A DNA stretch of 34,743 nucleotides from Saprospiraceae bacterium (GTDB taxonomy: Bacteria > Bacteroidota > Bacteroidia > Chitinophagales > Saprospiraceae). Each line of letters begins with the position of its first letter. Position 1 is the first letter of the stretch. The position numbers were made by a program, and so were the translations under genes. The notes beneath the pieces are model-generated. The model worked only from the letters and a program-made list of their open reading frames with translations, was not told where the DNA came from and searched no databases. This document shows positions 24,454 through 33,463 of the stretch, one piece after another. The DNA lies in assembly GCA_028284395.1 (NCBI GenBank), contig JANQRV010000297.1, positions 1-34,743 of the forward strand. The letters run 5' to 3'.

Positions 24454-25929
24454 ATGAATAAAAAACACTTGTCCGATAGTGTTGCCATTCAATTATTGCA
24501 ACTTTTGAGGCGACAGGAGATCAAAGAATTCTCGAAATGGCTTCGGTCTCCCTGGTGCAATAGTAACAAGCGACTGGTTCCATTATACGATTTCGTGAAG
24601 AAATTTTATCCTGATTTTTCTTCATCTGTTCTGACTAGGAAGCGAGTGTTTGGTGTAGTATACCCGAGTAAAGCTTTCAATGAAAAGATGTACAGAAATC
24701 TGCTGTCTGAACTTTCTACTCAGATCCGTCAATTTCTTGTTCTGTCTGGAGTTCGGGAAGAACGGCGTGACTTTCAGAGGAGATTGATACAGGAGTATGG
24801 ATTGCGGGGTAAATCCCGATGGTTTACCCGTGATTCGCATGCCCTATTGGCCCAAATCGACATCAATAAACCCTGGAGCTGGCAAGATACTTTGGATATA
24901 TTTCTGCTAAACGAACAATTGTATTTTTCGCCGGATACTACTTATCGACAGCAAAAGGAAGATTTCTTGCTGCAGTCTGCAACGGAAGCTCTGGATGAAT
25001 TCTATTTGTTGGGTAGCTTAAAAATGTTGAACGAGCAAGCTGAGCGTCAACACAAATTCTCCCGGCCTGGAGAAGGGAGTATCGAAGAAAAAGCTTCCAG
25101 CTTGTTAGGAATGGCTTATGCAACTCAAAGAAGCGAAAATCCAATTATTGATATCTATTGCCATCGATTGGAGAACAGACACCTTTCTCCCAGGGATCGT
25201 TTTGACGCTTTTGAACCTGTTTTCCGGTCACAAGTTGACAGCTTACCATCCAAGGATCAGAGAGTACTGTATTTATACCTGTTGAACGATGCGGTCCGGC
25301 TGTCACAAAGTGGGAATACCGAGGTTTTGCATAAGACATTACAGCTGTATAAACTTGGTATTGACCGTCGTTATTTGTTCTACAACAAGACAATAACAGC
25401 AAGTACCTTTTTAAACCTCGTAAGTCTGGCGTCTGTCTTGAAAGATTTTGATTTCCTCGATCGGTTTCTTCCCATCGGATTGGCAATGCTGCCAGAGTAT
25501 GCACGTGGAGATGCCGAGAACTGGGCAGAGGCGAAAGTGGGCCTTGAGAAAAATAGCTTTGAAAAATGTATTGAAAATTTGAAGGATTACAAGTTTGAGA
25601 ATTTTGTTTTCACCCAAAGAGCCCGACTACTGCTGTTACAAGCTTACTTTGAGCAATTTTTGGTCGACGATTCCTACTTCCCATTGTTAAAAAGTTATTG
25701 TCGACGAGTCGAGAATAACATGAGGAATGAAAAACGGTTGTCCGAATTCCGGAAATTGGCCTTTATCAGGTTTATTCAATTTCTCCGTAAGATTGCGAGT
25801 TGGCGTGAGAGTGTGAACCGTCCAATCGAAAAGCTTCATCGCCTGAAGGACGCCCTCGCAAAAGAAGACAATATCCAGGGCAAGTACTGGCTCGAACAGC
25901 AAATGATGCGATTGGAAAGAGGGCAATGA
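24454..25929 (+). CDS. Helical-repeat protein of unknown function
   Basis: The 491-residue protein is read from the ATG at 24454 (MNKKHLSDSVAIQLLQLL). The 14 codons before it in frame do not look coding. It is almost wholly alpha-helical, charged and leucine-rich, lacks a signal peptide or membrane segments, and has recurrent helix-pair patterns (for example LLGSLKMLNEQAE, RVLYLYLLNDAVRLSQSGN, SFEKCIENLKDY) like a TPR/solenoid scaffold. The N-terminal part (QEIKEFSKWLRSPWCNSN, then LTRKRVFGVVYPSKAFNE) looks like a conserved module that I remember from many Saprospiria/Cytophagia hypothetical proteins, though I cannot name a family. It ends in a hairpin shared with the convergent peptide gene. 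Confidence 0.75.
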   Translation: MNKKHLSDSVAIQLLQLLRRQEIKEFSKWLRSPWCNSNKRLVPLYDFVKKFYPDFSSSVLTRKRVFGVVYPSKAFNEKMYRNLLSELSTQIRQFLVLSGVREERRDFQRRLIQEYGLRGKSRWFTRDSHALLAQIDINKPWSWQDTLDIFLLNEQLYFSPDTTYRQQKEDFLLQSATEALDEFYLLGSLKMLNEQAERQHKFSRPGEGSIEEKASSLLGMAYATQRSENPIIDIYCHRLENRHLSPRDRFDAFEPVFRSQVDSLPSKDQRVLYLYLLNDAVRLSQSGNTEVLHKTLQLYKLGIDRRYLFYNKTITASTFLNLVSLASVLKDFDFLDRFLPIGLAMLPEYARGDAENWAEAKVGLEKNSFEKCIENLKDYKFENFVFTQRARLLLLQAYFEQFLVDDSYFPLLKSYCRRVENNMRNEKRLSEFRKLAFIRFIQFLRKIASWRESVNRPIEKLHRLKDALAKEDNIQGKYWLEQQMMRLERGQ

Positions 25930-25949
25930 CTCTTTGGTCCATTGCCCTC
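25919..25949. terminator. Inverted repeat between convergent genes
   Basis: GAGGGCAATG (25919-25928) and CATTGCCCTC (25940-25949) are perfect 10-bp inverted repeats around an 11-nt loop. The stop codon of the helical-repeat gene lies at the edge of the first arm. No strong T-run follows on either strand, so it may be a weak bidirectional terminator or an mRNA 3'-end stabiliser. Confidence 0.55.
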
Positions 25950-25959
25950 GACTGATGAT

Positions 25960-26082
25960 CTATAGAAAGAGGTCTTCCTCGACCACAATTCCGCCCTTGA
26001 TTTTTTTCTGGGCTTTGGGTTGGATGATCTGTGCTGGACTAAGGTTCAAGTCGGAAAGGCTCTTGATGTTCTTCTTTTTCAT
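25960..26082 (-). CDS. Small double-glycine leader peptide (RiPP/bacteriocin-precursor-like)
   Basis: The 40-residue peptide is read from the ATG at 26082. The N-terminal 31 residues look like a Bacteroidota leader (MKKKNIKSLSDLNLSPAQ, then KAQKKIKGG). The KKIKGG end matches double-glycine sites cut by C39 peptidase-containing ABC exporters. The residual core is only nine residues, IVVEEDLFL, hydrophobic and acidic, with no cysteine, serine or threonine. A longer upstream frame exists (to 26208) but does not look coding. No modification enzyme or exporter gene lies nearby, so the partners would be elsewhere. It could instead be a small regulatory peptide. The gene is tail-to-tail with the helical-repeat gene. 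Confidence 0.6.
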   Translation of the reverse strand: MKKKNIKSLSDLNLSPAQIIQPKAQKKIKGGIVVEEDLFL

Positions 26083-26403
26083 AATGCATTGGTAATTTGC
26101 TCCCAAACCGGGCGTTGACCGGCTGGAAAAGTTGAGAAATTGGATGAACGACGGCCTTGAAGGGCCTGGCAATCCCATTTCCGCAGCATTATGCGCGCCT
26201 AATACCAACGGAGCTAAATGGAAGATCTTTAATTCATATTAACTATGTATTCCTAATGTTATATGAACCGGGTAAGTCGGTTTGTTACCGTAAATCTATG
26301 GACTTTATGCATGCAATCGGATGCCATCCCGGGAGCAGTACTATTGATCCTGGAACAGTAGTTTTTTATCATGGATAAGACCCTCTCCAAATGTGTCCGA
26401 GCA
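26083..26403. other. Intergenic region
   Basis: These 321 bases separate the double-glycine peptide from the end of the propeller sensor kinase, both on the minus strand. They should carry the peptide's promoter. No gene, RNA or repeat is apparent. Confidence 0.5.
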
Positions 26404-29400
26404 TCATTGTGGGAAATAGAAACGGACAGTCGTTCCACTTGGAACTTTATCTTGGTGGTAATCGTCGATTATCTCGAATCGCGGTGGCTTGTCGGGGTGT
26501 TCTGCTGCTATTAGGGTCAATCTTCTTTCAGTAATCTTAATGGCCTTCGATTCATGTTTGGGATTGGTAGGAGAATTCCTGCGACCAACTCCATTATCCT
26601 TGACTTCACATATGAGCTCGCCTTGTTCGAGCAAAAAGCTGATTTGGATATGACCGGGCGTTTGCTTAGGAGTGATGCCATGCCAAATGGCATTCTCTAC
26701 AAATGGCTGTAGTATCATTGTAGGAATTTGTACTTCATAAGTGTCGATGGCGGGATCAAGAATGAAGGAATAAGTTAATTTGGGACCTATCCGCATTTGT
26801 TCCGTTTTCAGGTATTTATCCAATAAGGCTATTTCTTCGTCAAGGTCCGTTTTCATTTGCCCGGAATTGTTTAAGATGCCCCGCATCAGTTCTGCAAAGT
26901 GTATCAAGTAGTCATGGGCTTTCAATTTGTTGCCTTTCATAATAAAGGCATCGATGGAATTCATACTATTGAAGATGAAATGCGGATCCATTTGCAGGCG
27001 TAGTACTGCTGTTTCGACTTCTGCTGCCCGGCGCCGGAAATCATTGGCTGCTTTTTCCAAACCTTGTCGCTTAATCAATTCGGAGAGGCGGTAGCGATAA
27101 AGTCCGTAGAACATACTGCCAATCGCGAGGATTAGAAATAGATAAAAAACCTGGGTCCGATACCAAGGCGCTAGTATTTCTATATTCATTTGGTGTGCTT
27201 GTTCCGACCAAATACCATCGGAATTGGTAGCCCAGATATTAAGGACGTACTTACCAACACTTAGATTGGGGAACTGTAGAAGATCGTTACTACCTCGGTT
27301 GATGATGCGTTCGTCTGTAGAACCGAGCAATTGGTAACGAAATTGACACGATAGTGGATCGCTGTACTCCCGGGCAGATAATTTGAGGTCCAGATTGTTT
27401 TTAGAGAAGGGGAGCTGCAGCCGCTTGATAAATATGGGGTTTCGGTTCTTGTTAGGACTATATCGATAGGCAATTCCAGACTCCTGGTTGATCTGTATAT
27501 CAACGACAACTGGGCGAGCCTCTGGGATACGGGAGCGGATTTCTTCCGGTTGGAAGATAACCAGGCCGTTGCTGGTGCCAAAGAGGAAGCGACCGTTGGA
27601 GGATGTCGTAGCAGCTCCCATATTAAAACTTAGTGATGGTAAGCCATCCGCCATGCTAAAAAATTGGTGCTGTTTACGGATGGGGTCAAAGAGAACTAAC
27701 CCTCTCGTGGTGCCAAGCCAAAGCCGATGATTGGTATCAATTAATATACTGGAGATTGAACGAACGTCCAATTCTGTAATTCTTTCATGGGTCCAGCCCA
27801 GATTGGTCGATGTTTCAAAACGATACAGACCATCTAGAGTGCCAATCCAATAACACTTGTGGTGATCATCCCAAACAACGCCACTGACGAGCGGAATTCC
27901 TGCGAAAGTTGTATCAGGTAACAACTCTTCTGGCGTTTCTCTCCAGATATGCAATGAATTATCTGGGCTGGAAATAAAAAGAGTGCCGTTTTCGGAAAGT
28001 TGTATGAAACCTGGATACTTGGGTTTCTCCGAGAGCCATTCGTAGGATGATAGGTCATTTTCCACCTTTAGAATGGTCAATTCATTGGTGGCAATGAGCA
28101 AATGACCACTGGCTGTTTCTACCATTCCCTGGTAACCAGGACGGTTCTCTGTTTCTTCTGCAATTAAATGGACCTCGACAAATTGCAGGGCTTCTGGCCT
28201 CATCATAAAAAGACCTTCCAATGTACCTACCCAGACTCTTCGTTGTTGGTCCTGATAGACGAATGTACCCCTTTCGATATCCCTGCCGGTGATGGGCAAG
28301 GGGTAATAATTCGTGTCCCGGTCACTTAAGGCCACAACTCCCCGATTGGCGAGTATCCAAATCGTGTTGGAATGACCGTAATGGATGTCCATAAAAGTGC
28401 CGTACTTTGCTGACTCATTCACTAATTTTTTGTCAAATTTTGGTTTATCGAGGTTGGCATAGTATACACCATCCCCGGCGGTACTGACCCACAGATTATT
28501 TTGCCGGTCCAAGCTCATACGGTCTACGGTTGGAGTAAAGGAAGAAATGACGCCGTCGTTAAACGACAAGAGCGGCTTGGTAAATTGGTTTAATCTTGGT
28601 TCGAAGAAAAAGATCCCTTGATTTTGGGTGGCTGCAATCATTCGCTGATCGCGTAGGATGGCGATTTCCACAATTTCACGTAAAACTTGACCTGCATATG
28701 TAGCTGCCTGCCCCCATTGGGCGGTTGTGAGGTTTAATGCCCGCAATCCCCCGTTGGTCGCTACCCAAATCAAAGAATCGTTGAGGTATCGAGTGTCGTT
28801 GACAGCAGTTTGGTCCGGGACCGGAAAATGCTGAATGGAGGGCGGAAGTGTTGGGTCGTGGAAGCGCCACCACTCCAATCTTTTTTTACTACGGTTTCTT
28901 TTAAATAAGTACGATTCCGTTTTTGACATCGAATACATACGATCCTTAATATTTACAAAGAAACGGCCAACCATGGTGTCTCGGCTGGGGTCGGTCCGAT
29001 CGAATCTATACTGCGCGTCCTGGGCGTTGACCCACAGCTGATCGTTAATCGTATCCAAATGCATCCAAAGGTATTCGGGGCCAACCGTGTCACCGGCGGA
29101 ATCGACCACTTTGAATCGGTCAAAATGATCCTTGTGTTGGTCATACCGGATGAGACCCATCAGATTTGAAAACCATAAATTACCATCCTTATCTTCTAAA
29201 AAACGACTCTGTGAGGCGTGTACATCGAAAAGTGAATGCGGATCGTCAGGGTCCGGTAAGAACTGCTTGACCGTTCTGCCGTCAAAGCGATTCAATCCAG
29301 CTATGGAACTAATCCATATAAAACCTTGATGGTCCTGATGAACATAATAGTTGTACTCTGCTGAGGTAAGCCCATTATCTGTTGATAGGTGATTCCAGAT

Positions 29401-29496
29401 CAGTATGTTATCCTGCGCTTGCAGTGTGATGAAATTTCCGGTATAACAGACTAACAGAATTATGATCCGCATTTTCAAACGAACGATGATTTTCAT
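26404..29496 (-). CDS. Two-component-propeller sensor histidine kinase (LytS-type)
   Basis: The protein has 1030 residues. A signal peptide (about 1-27; ATG at 29496, or MRIIILL eight codons on) leads to a periplasmic double beta-propeller made of Reg_prop repeats (for example HQDHQGFIWISSIAGLNRFDG, with one residue fewer in LEDKDGNLWFSNLMGLIRYD, and DTNHRLWLGTTRGLVLFD). A Y_Y_Y domain (about 670-780; YSDPLSCQFRYQLLG, VGKYVLNIWATNSDG), a single transmembrane helix (VFYLFLILAIGSMFYGLY) and a cytoplasmic His_kinase domain follow. The phospho-acceptor is in MDPHFIFNSMNSID and the N-box in LQPFVENAIWHG. It resembles hybrid two-component sensors without the receiver. It lies 12 bases downstream of the DyP peroxidase, so they share an operon. 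The likely partner is the orphan LytTR regulator at 31465-32214. Confidence 0.93.
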   Translation of the reverse strand: MKIIVRLKMRIIILLVCYTGNFITLQAQDNILIWNHLSTDNGLTSAEYNYYVHQDHQGFIWISSIAGLNRFDGRTVKQFLPDPDDPHSLFDVHASQSRFLEDKDGNLWFSNLMGLIRYDQHKDHFDRFKVVDSAGDTVGPEYLWMHLDTINDQLWVNAQDAQYRFDRTDPSRDTMVGRFFVNIKDRMYSMSKTESYLFKRNRSKKRLEWWRFHDPTLPPSIQHFPVPDQTAVNDTRYLNDSLIWVATNGGLRALNLTTAQWGQAATYAGQVLREIVEIAILRDQRMIAATQNQGIFFFEPRLNQFTKPLLSFNDGVISSFTPTVDRMSLDRQNNLWVSTAGDGVYYANLDKPKFDKKLVNESAKYGTFMDIHYGHSNTIWILANRGVVALSDRDTNYYPLPITGRDIERGTFVYQDQQRRVWVGTLEGLFMMRPEALQFVEVHLIAEETENRPGYQGMVETASGHLLIATNELTILKVENDLSSYEWLSEKPKYPGFIQLSENGTLFISSPDNSLHIWRETPEELLPDTTFAGIPLVSGVVWDDHHKCYWIGTLDGLYRFETSTNLGWTHERITELDVRSISSILIDTNHRLWLGTTRGLVLFDPIRKQHQFFSMADGLPSLSFNMGAATTSSNGRFLFGTSNGLVIFQPEEIRSRIPEARPVVVDIQINQESGIAYRYSPNKNRNPIFIKRLQLPFSKNNLDLKLSAREYSDPLSCQFRYQLLGSTDERIINRGSNDLLQFPNLSVGKYVLNIWATNSDGIWSEQAHQMNIEILAPWYRTQVFYLFLILAIGSMFYGLYRYRLSELIKRQGLEKAANDFRRRAAEVETAVLRLQMDPHFIFNSMNSIDAFIMKGNKLKAHDYLIHFAELMRGILNNSGQMKTDLDEEIALLDKYLKTEQMRIGPKLTYSFILDPAIDTYEVQIPTMILQPFVENAIWHGITPKQTPGHIQISFLLEQGELICEVKDNGVGRRNSPTNPKHESKAIKITERRLTLIAAEHPDKPPRFEIIDDYHQDKVPSGTTVRFYFPQ

Positions 29497-29508
29497 TGAA
29501 ACAGATCT

Positions 29509-30870
29509 TTATTTATCCGGATCAATTCGATCTGTGATATAACGATCCAGGTTGCGAAAAAAAGAAAGTGGTGGGGCAAAGAAATATTCTCCGCCCAGAA
29601 AGGTAGTCATCTGCCTTAGTCCAATCGCTCTGTATTGAACGATTCCGGCATCTGGACGATCGTATTTTTTAAAGTAGGGGCGGGTAGGGTTCCTATTGCG
29701 AGCGCGGTAGGTGATGCTGTCTTTAACTTCAGGATTTTCCACACCCATATTTCTGAACAATGGAAGAAGGTCCTTCTCCAGGCTCCTTTGGTAACTGATA
29801 AACCAAAGTCCCTTTTGATTTTCTCCTTCGTTATAGGTCATACTGCGCCGGATAATGGGCACCGGTACTAAGTTGCCTTCTTTATCCCTCTTTTTACGTG
29901 GGTTGACGGCTCTGATATGGGCGTGAAAAGGGCATCGCCTACCGTCGTCCTGGTCATAGTCGAAATCCTGGTCTGCCCACTTATACGGGGGTTGGGACTC
30001 TGAAAATCGTGTGACGGGAGTACCGTTTGAAAAACGCCCCATCAGCAGAGCTTTTACGAATTCGGAATTTACCGGTTCGTCATTGTTGATATTGAGTTGA
30101 TTTTTGAGATCCGTCACGATTTGTTCGAACCGGACTAGATCCTGCTCAAGCTTTCGGAAGGCAACATAGCTCCCGACAATCTTTTGTCCCGTGGGTTCTG
30201 CTACAAGTCCAATTTTAGACAATATATTTTCATCAGTGGGGGTAGAGATGCCATCAACATATCCGAAGTGTTCTCTAAATCCATTGTTTTCATCTCGCAA
30301 AAATGAAGCGTCTTGGCGGAGAACCGTTCGCGACTGAATGACATCCTTAAGATTGTGTTTCAACAAAGACTTGAGGCAATTCTCCATTGCCGCTTTCGAT
30401 TCATTAGCGACCATCAAAATGCCATGGACACCATCCTCCCTCTTAAAAATATCTTGTACTATGTGATTTCGGTAATCCCCCAACCACAGAACAGCTTGTC
30501 GGTCCTTGATCATTCCGGTACGGAAGGCATTATCGAGAGGGATAAATCGGTTGTCTATACCCAGTTGCTTGTAACCAGCATAGCTCAAATACAAACTGAT
30601 AATGCTGGATTTCATGTGCTTTTCATCGGACATAACCCCAACTTCCACATCATCAATTGATTTATGGAGCCGAGTCTGGTCACATTGAGCGGCGTAAGAA
30701 GTGAGTTGGTTTTTGCTCAAACAATTGAGCTGACCCCGCACGTATTTGGCATTTACCTCCTCCAAGAATCGGAAGAATAAAAAAACGGCGTATTTTCGGC
30801 CATGCCCCTTCAGGATATTGGCCTGAATATCTTCCTTTAGTTGGGGAGTAAGTGGGATAAAGTCAGCCAT
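29509..30870 (-). CDS. DyP-type heme peroxidase
   Basis: The 453-residue protein matches dye-decolorizing peroxidases. The motif GFREHFGYVDGIS (about 198-210) holds the catalytic aspartate of GxxDG. RCPFHAHIRAVNPR holds the proximal heme-ligand histidine, and RRSMTYNEG the distal arginine region, followed by GLWFISYQRSLEKDLLPLF. It has no Tat or Sec signal, so it would act in the cytoplasm or be packaged in a compartment; I see no encapsulin gene. The start at 30870 (MADFIPLTPQLKEDIQANILKG minus its last two residues) fits the family's N-terminal helix. DyPs oxidise bulky aromatic substrates with H2O2. The gene precedes the propeller kinase by 12 bases. Confidence 0.93.
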   Translation of the reverse strand: MADFIPLTPQLKEDIQANILKGHGRKYAVFLFFRFLEEVNAKYVRGQLNCLSKNQLTSYAAQCDQTRLHKSIDDVEVGVMSDEKHMKSSIISLYLSYAGYKQLGIDNRFIPLDNAFRTGMIKDRQAVLWLGDYRNHIVQDIFKREDGVHGILMVANESKAAMENCLKSLLKHNLKDVIQSRTVLRQDASFLRDENNGFREHFGYVDGISTPTDENILSKIGLVAEPTGQKIVGSYVAFRKLEQDLVRFEQIVTDLKNQLNINNDEPVNSEFVKALLMGRFSNGTPVTRFSESQPPYKWADQDFDYDQDDGRRCPFHAHIRAVNPRKKRDKEGNLVPVPIIRRSMTYNEGENQKGLWFISYQRSLEKDLLPLFRNMGVENPEVKDSITYRARNRNPTRPYFKKYDRPDAGIVQYRAIGLRQMTTFLGGEYFFAPPLSFFRNLDRYITDRIDPDK

Positions 30871-31013
30871 TTTATGCTTTTACCTGTTGTTTCTCCAGAG
30901 GCACACTACATTTGCCTTAATCAGACTTGCCAACGAATATGGTGAAGGCTGATCGATACCAGGTTAAGGTGTGTAGCCCTTTTATCAACTTTTAAAAAAT
31001 GAGCCGTAGCAAA

Positions 31014-31409
31014 TTACTTGTCAAAAACATGATTCGCCAGTTCAGCGGGTGTAGCATAAAATTTGGAGGCTTTATTTTTAACGTCTCGTTGCGAGGCGGG
31101 ACATCCCATAATAACCCATTTGCCAAACATATCCTGATGATTTCCATGTGATTCATCATCAATGGCTGCAAAGACGATGCTGTACTCATATCTATCCTCG
31201 TCGAGTTTGACCTGCATAATCTTTACCACCAATCCACCAAAGTCATCCTTATGCATACAACGGAGTGTTTCAATGTCTTCTCGATAGACTTTCACTGCCT
31301 CCAGTGCTTCGGGGTTAATTTTCTCCATCCAGCTGGTTTCTTCTCCCTTTTTTATTGTGGTTAAATCTCTAACCTTGATGTAATCACCATCAACTCTTAC
31401 AAGAGCCAT
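31014..31409 (-). CDS. Small cytoplasmic protein of unknown function
   Basis: The 131-residue protein is read from the ATG at 31409 (MALVRVDGDYIKVRDL); an in-frame start at 31451 would add 14 residues of doubtful sequence. No signal peptide or membrane segment. Features seen are TTIKKGEETSWMEKINPEAL, two conserved-looking cysteines (LRCMHKDDF and MGCPAS) and a strand SIVFAAIDDESHG. It resembles no family I can name. It lies 55 bases downstream of the LytTR regulator on the same strand and may be co-transcribed with it. Confidence 0.6.
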   Translation of the reverse strand: MALVRVDGDYIKVRDLTTIKKGEETSWMEKINPEALEAVKVYREDIETLRCMHKDDFGGLVVKIMQVKLDEDRYEYSIVFAAIDDESHGNHQDMFGKWVIMGCPASQRDVKNKASKFYATPAELANHVFDK

Positions 31410-31464
31410 AAGTCTAGTATTTATTGAGTGAACAAAATAATTTATAACCAAGAGGGCGCTAACA

Positions 31465-32214
31465 TCAAATCAATTGTAGCCTCAGCTTCAATTCTTCCTG
31501 ATGACGTTGACTTACCGGAATAATCTGGCCATTGGTCAGGACCACTTCACCTAGGTTGCGGTAAATGCTGACGTGTTCCAGGTTGACAATAAAGGAACGA
31601 TGGATCTGCATAAAACCAACGTAGGGAGCAAAGCGGCGGTTGTACTCGATCAGATTGGCTGATACGAATACCCGCTTGCCGTCTATCTGGTGAATTTCGG
31701 TGCAGCCTTGATTTACAGTCAGATAGGTGATTTCGCAAACAGGTACATAGTGAACTCCAGAACTATTCGAAACCGCCAGCCGACTGGGTAAGTTTTGTGT
31801 CCGAAAATTCTCGATTACTTCCTGCAGGTCTAGGTATTGTTGCTGAAAATTTCTGTAAAGTAAACGCTCTCTCGAACGGTTCAGAGCTTCCGCCAATTTG
31901 CCTACGGCCACCGGTTTACCTAAGTAGGCCAGAGCGGCAAAGTCGATTGCCAAACGGGCATACTTGTTATGGCCTGTAATGAAAATGATGGCAAACTGGT
32001 GGTGGTCTATTCCTTCTAACAGTTCAAATCCGGTACCATCTGGTAGTTTAATGTCCAGAAAAAGGATTTCCGGTTTCTTATGCTTAATAAGTTCGATGCC
32101 GGATTTAACATTATAGGCTGCACCAAGCACATCCACCTCCGGATGGAATTCCGAAAGCAATGAAACAAGATTATCATGACAATTTTGCTCGTCGTCAATA
32201 ATAACGGCAGTCAT
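31465..32214 (-). CDS. LytTR-family response regulator (orphan)
   Basis: The 249-residue protein has a receiver domain with the acidic pair in VIIDDEQ (D7, D8), the phospho-acceptor in LFLDIKLPDG (D54), the threonine in IFITGHNKYA and the lysine in LAYLGKPV. A helical linker (about 120-140, LYRNFQQQYLDLQEVIENF) leads to a LytTR domain (EITYLTVNQGCTEIHQI, then FMQIHRSFIVNLEHVS and GQIIPVSQRHQEEL). No kinase gene adjoins it, but the propeller sensor kinase with a matching LytS-type output lies 2 kb downstream on the same strand, making it the best candidate partner (inference). Confidence 0.92.
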   Translation of the reverse strand: MTAVIIDDEQNCHDNLVSLLSEFHPEVDVLGAAYNVKSGIELIKHKKPEILFLDIKLPDGTGFELLEGIDHHQFAIIFITGHNKYARLAIDFAALAYLGKPVAVGKLAEALNRSRERLLYRNFQQQYLDLQEVIENFRTQNLPSRLAVSNSSGVHYVPVCEITYLTVNQGCTEIHQIDGKRVFVSANLIEYNRRFAPYVGFMQIHRSFIVNLEHVSIYRNLGEVVLTNGQIIPVSQRHQEELKLRLQLI

Positions 32215-32574
32215 ACAGAAGAGAGTTTAGGCACCTTTTGCTCTAGCAAGATAGGTATTTATTAGAAAATACAAGTCTTTATACACCAAAGTATGGTGCA
32301 GGTTTTAGTTATTTGGATGACAATGGATGAAAAAAAATATGACTTATTTATTTGATTATGATAGTCATATGGTTCTTGAAGTGCCAGCTGTAATGAAAAT
32401 GTCGATGTCATTCTTCGAAACGTTTGGACATTCCGCGATAAGCAATGAGATATTTTTGGGGCATATATATCGGGTGTTACTTAACAGGTTTTCTTTATCC
32501 AAATCCTCCCACTATAGTATGTTTTAGTCTCTGTATTCTAACTGTTTTAATGATTACTCCTAAAATGAATTACC
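32215..32574. other. Divergent intergenic region
   Basis: This AT-rich 360-base stretch between the LytTR regulator and the four-cysteine protein pair contains only short frames without protein-like features. It should contain both promoters. Confidence 0.5.
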
Positions 32575-32880
32575 ATGAAAAAAGCTTTTGTAAGAATTAC
32601 ATTTCTCGCTTTCTGGCTGGCCTCCATGAGTTGCTTAGAGGGTTGTGAGGAGGGAGGGTTGCTGAACTTAGCGCAAGCATCTGCTACGTGCGCCACTTGG
32701 AGCTCTAATTCCTTTGGTGGTTGTCGGCACGAGATCTACGTCGAAAATAATTGCCGGAATGCCGTACAATTTCGCATCACACTTTCGAGCGGCTATTTCT
32801 TTGACTATTACGTAAACCCCAGCAGCTGGCTGTCAGTCCCGGTCAGCGATTGTGGGATATATCGCTTCAATTGGTTATGA
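32575..32880 (+). CDS. Small secreted four-cysteine protein, paralogue A
   Basis: The 101-residue protein begins with a signal peptide (MKKAFVRITFLAFWLASMSC); cysteines C20 and C24 near its end leave open whether it is lipidated. After a short linker the conserved unit starts: CATWSSNSFGGCRHEIYVENN, then CRNAVQFRITLSSG, FFDYYVNPSSW, VPVSDCGIYRFNWL. The spacing of the four unit cysteines matches paralogue B exactly, suggesting two disulphides in a compact beta domain. No family recognised. Not related in size or motif to lantibiotic-type precursors. The two genes are 29 bases apart. Confidence 0.7.
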   Translation: MKKAFVRITFLAFWLASMSCLEGCEEGGLLNLAQASATCATWSSNSFGGCRHEIYVENNCRNAVQFRITLSSGYFFDYYVNPSSWLSVPVSDCGIYRFNWL

Positions 32881-32909
32881 TCATTAATTCTTCTCACAAA
32901 TTCAAAGTC

Positions 32910-33224
32910 ATGAAAAAATTAATTTCTAAAATCCTTTGCTTGTCGTTGGTGTGTATAGTTTGCTTGTGGCCGACCAAGAGTATTTCGGAGACGAATGACC
33001 TGGAAGACATTTCCTTGTCCAAGGAAAACTATTGTGCTGTCTGGCGGTCTAACTCCACCAGTGCTTGTAGGCACAGCGTTCGAGTAGATAACAATTGCAA
33101 TTCGCGGGTATGGTTCCGAATTACACTCTCCAATGGTACTTTTACCGACTATTATGTAAATCCGGGTGCCTGGTATATCGCACCGATTAATTATTGCGGC
33201 CAATATCACTTTATGTGGCTGTAA
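32910..33224 (+). CDS. Small secreted four-cysteine protein, paralogue B
   Basis: The 104-residue protein is read from the ATG at 32910; the frame is open 20 codons further up but those overlap the preceding gene and are not needed. The signal peptide (MKKLISKILCLSLVCIVCLW) is followed by a variable linker and the same unit as paralogue A: CAVWRSNSTSACRHSVRVDNN, which is one residue over a clean motif, then CNSRVWFRITLSNG, FTDYYVNPGAW, PINYCGQYHFMWL. The shared core is C-x-x-W-x-SNS, CRH, NNC, FRITLS-x-G, DYYVNP and CG-x-Y-x-F-x-WL. The linkers differ fully while the units are conserved, indicating selection on the domain. A terminator follows at 33246. Confidence 0.7.
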   Translation: MKKLISKILCLSLVCIVCLWPTKSISETNDLEDISLSKENYCAVWRSNSTSACRHSVRVDNNCNSRVWFRITLSNGTFTDYYVNPGAWYIAPINYCGQYHFMWL

Positions 33225-33245
33225 GGCGGGCGTTCACATCTATAT

Positions 33246-33274
33246 GAAAGGGGTACCATCCCCTTTCTATTTTG
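33246..33274 (+). terminator. Hairpin terminator after the four-cysteine genes
   Basis: GAAAGGGG (33246-33253) and CCCCTTTC (33260-33267) form a perfect 8-bp stem with a 6-nt loop, followed by TATTTTG. It ends the four-cysteine gene pair and lies before the convergent beta-helix gene. Confidence 0.75.
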
Positions 33275-33463
33275 ACTTTAAACTTACAATAAGCATCAGT
33301 CTGGCCCTGCTCTTATTAAGGCAAGATATTGTCCTGACCCGATATTGTATAGGCAGTGGCCTTCGGGCTAAGTCAGTTTATAGTGCCGTTTTGAGGCCTC
33401 ATCAGCAGTCGATACTTCAGCCAGCAAAAGTCTTCATTGCTGAGGCTGTCTTCGCCGAAAAGA

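Noticed and set aside
32327..32527. Short plus-strand ORF (66 codons) before the four-cysteine genes
   Set aside because: Composition is not protein-like, it has no family features, and it lies in AT-rich intergenic DNA.
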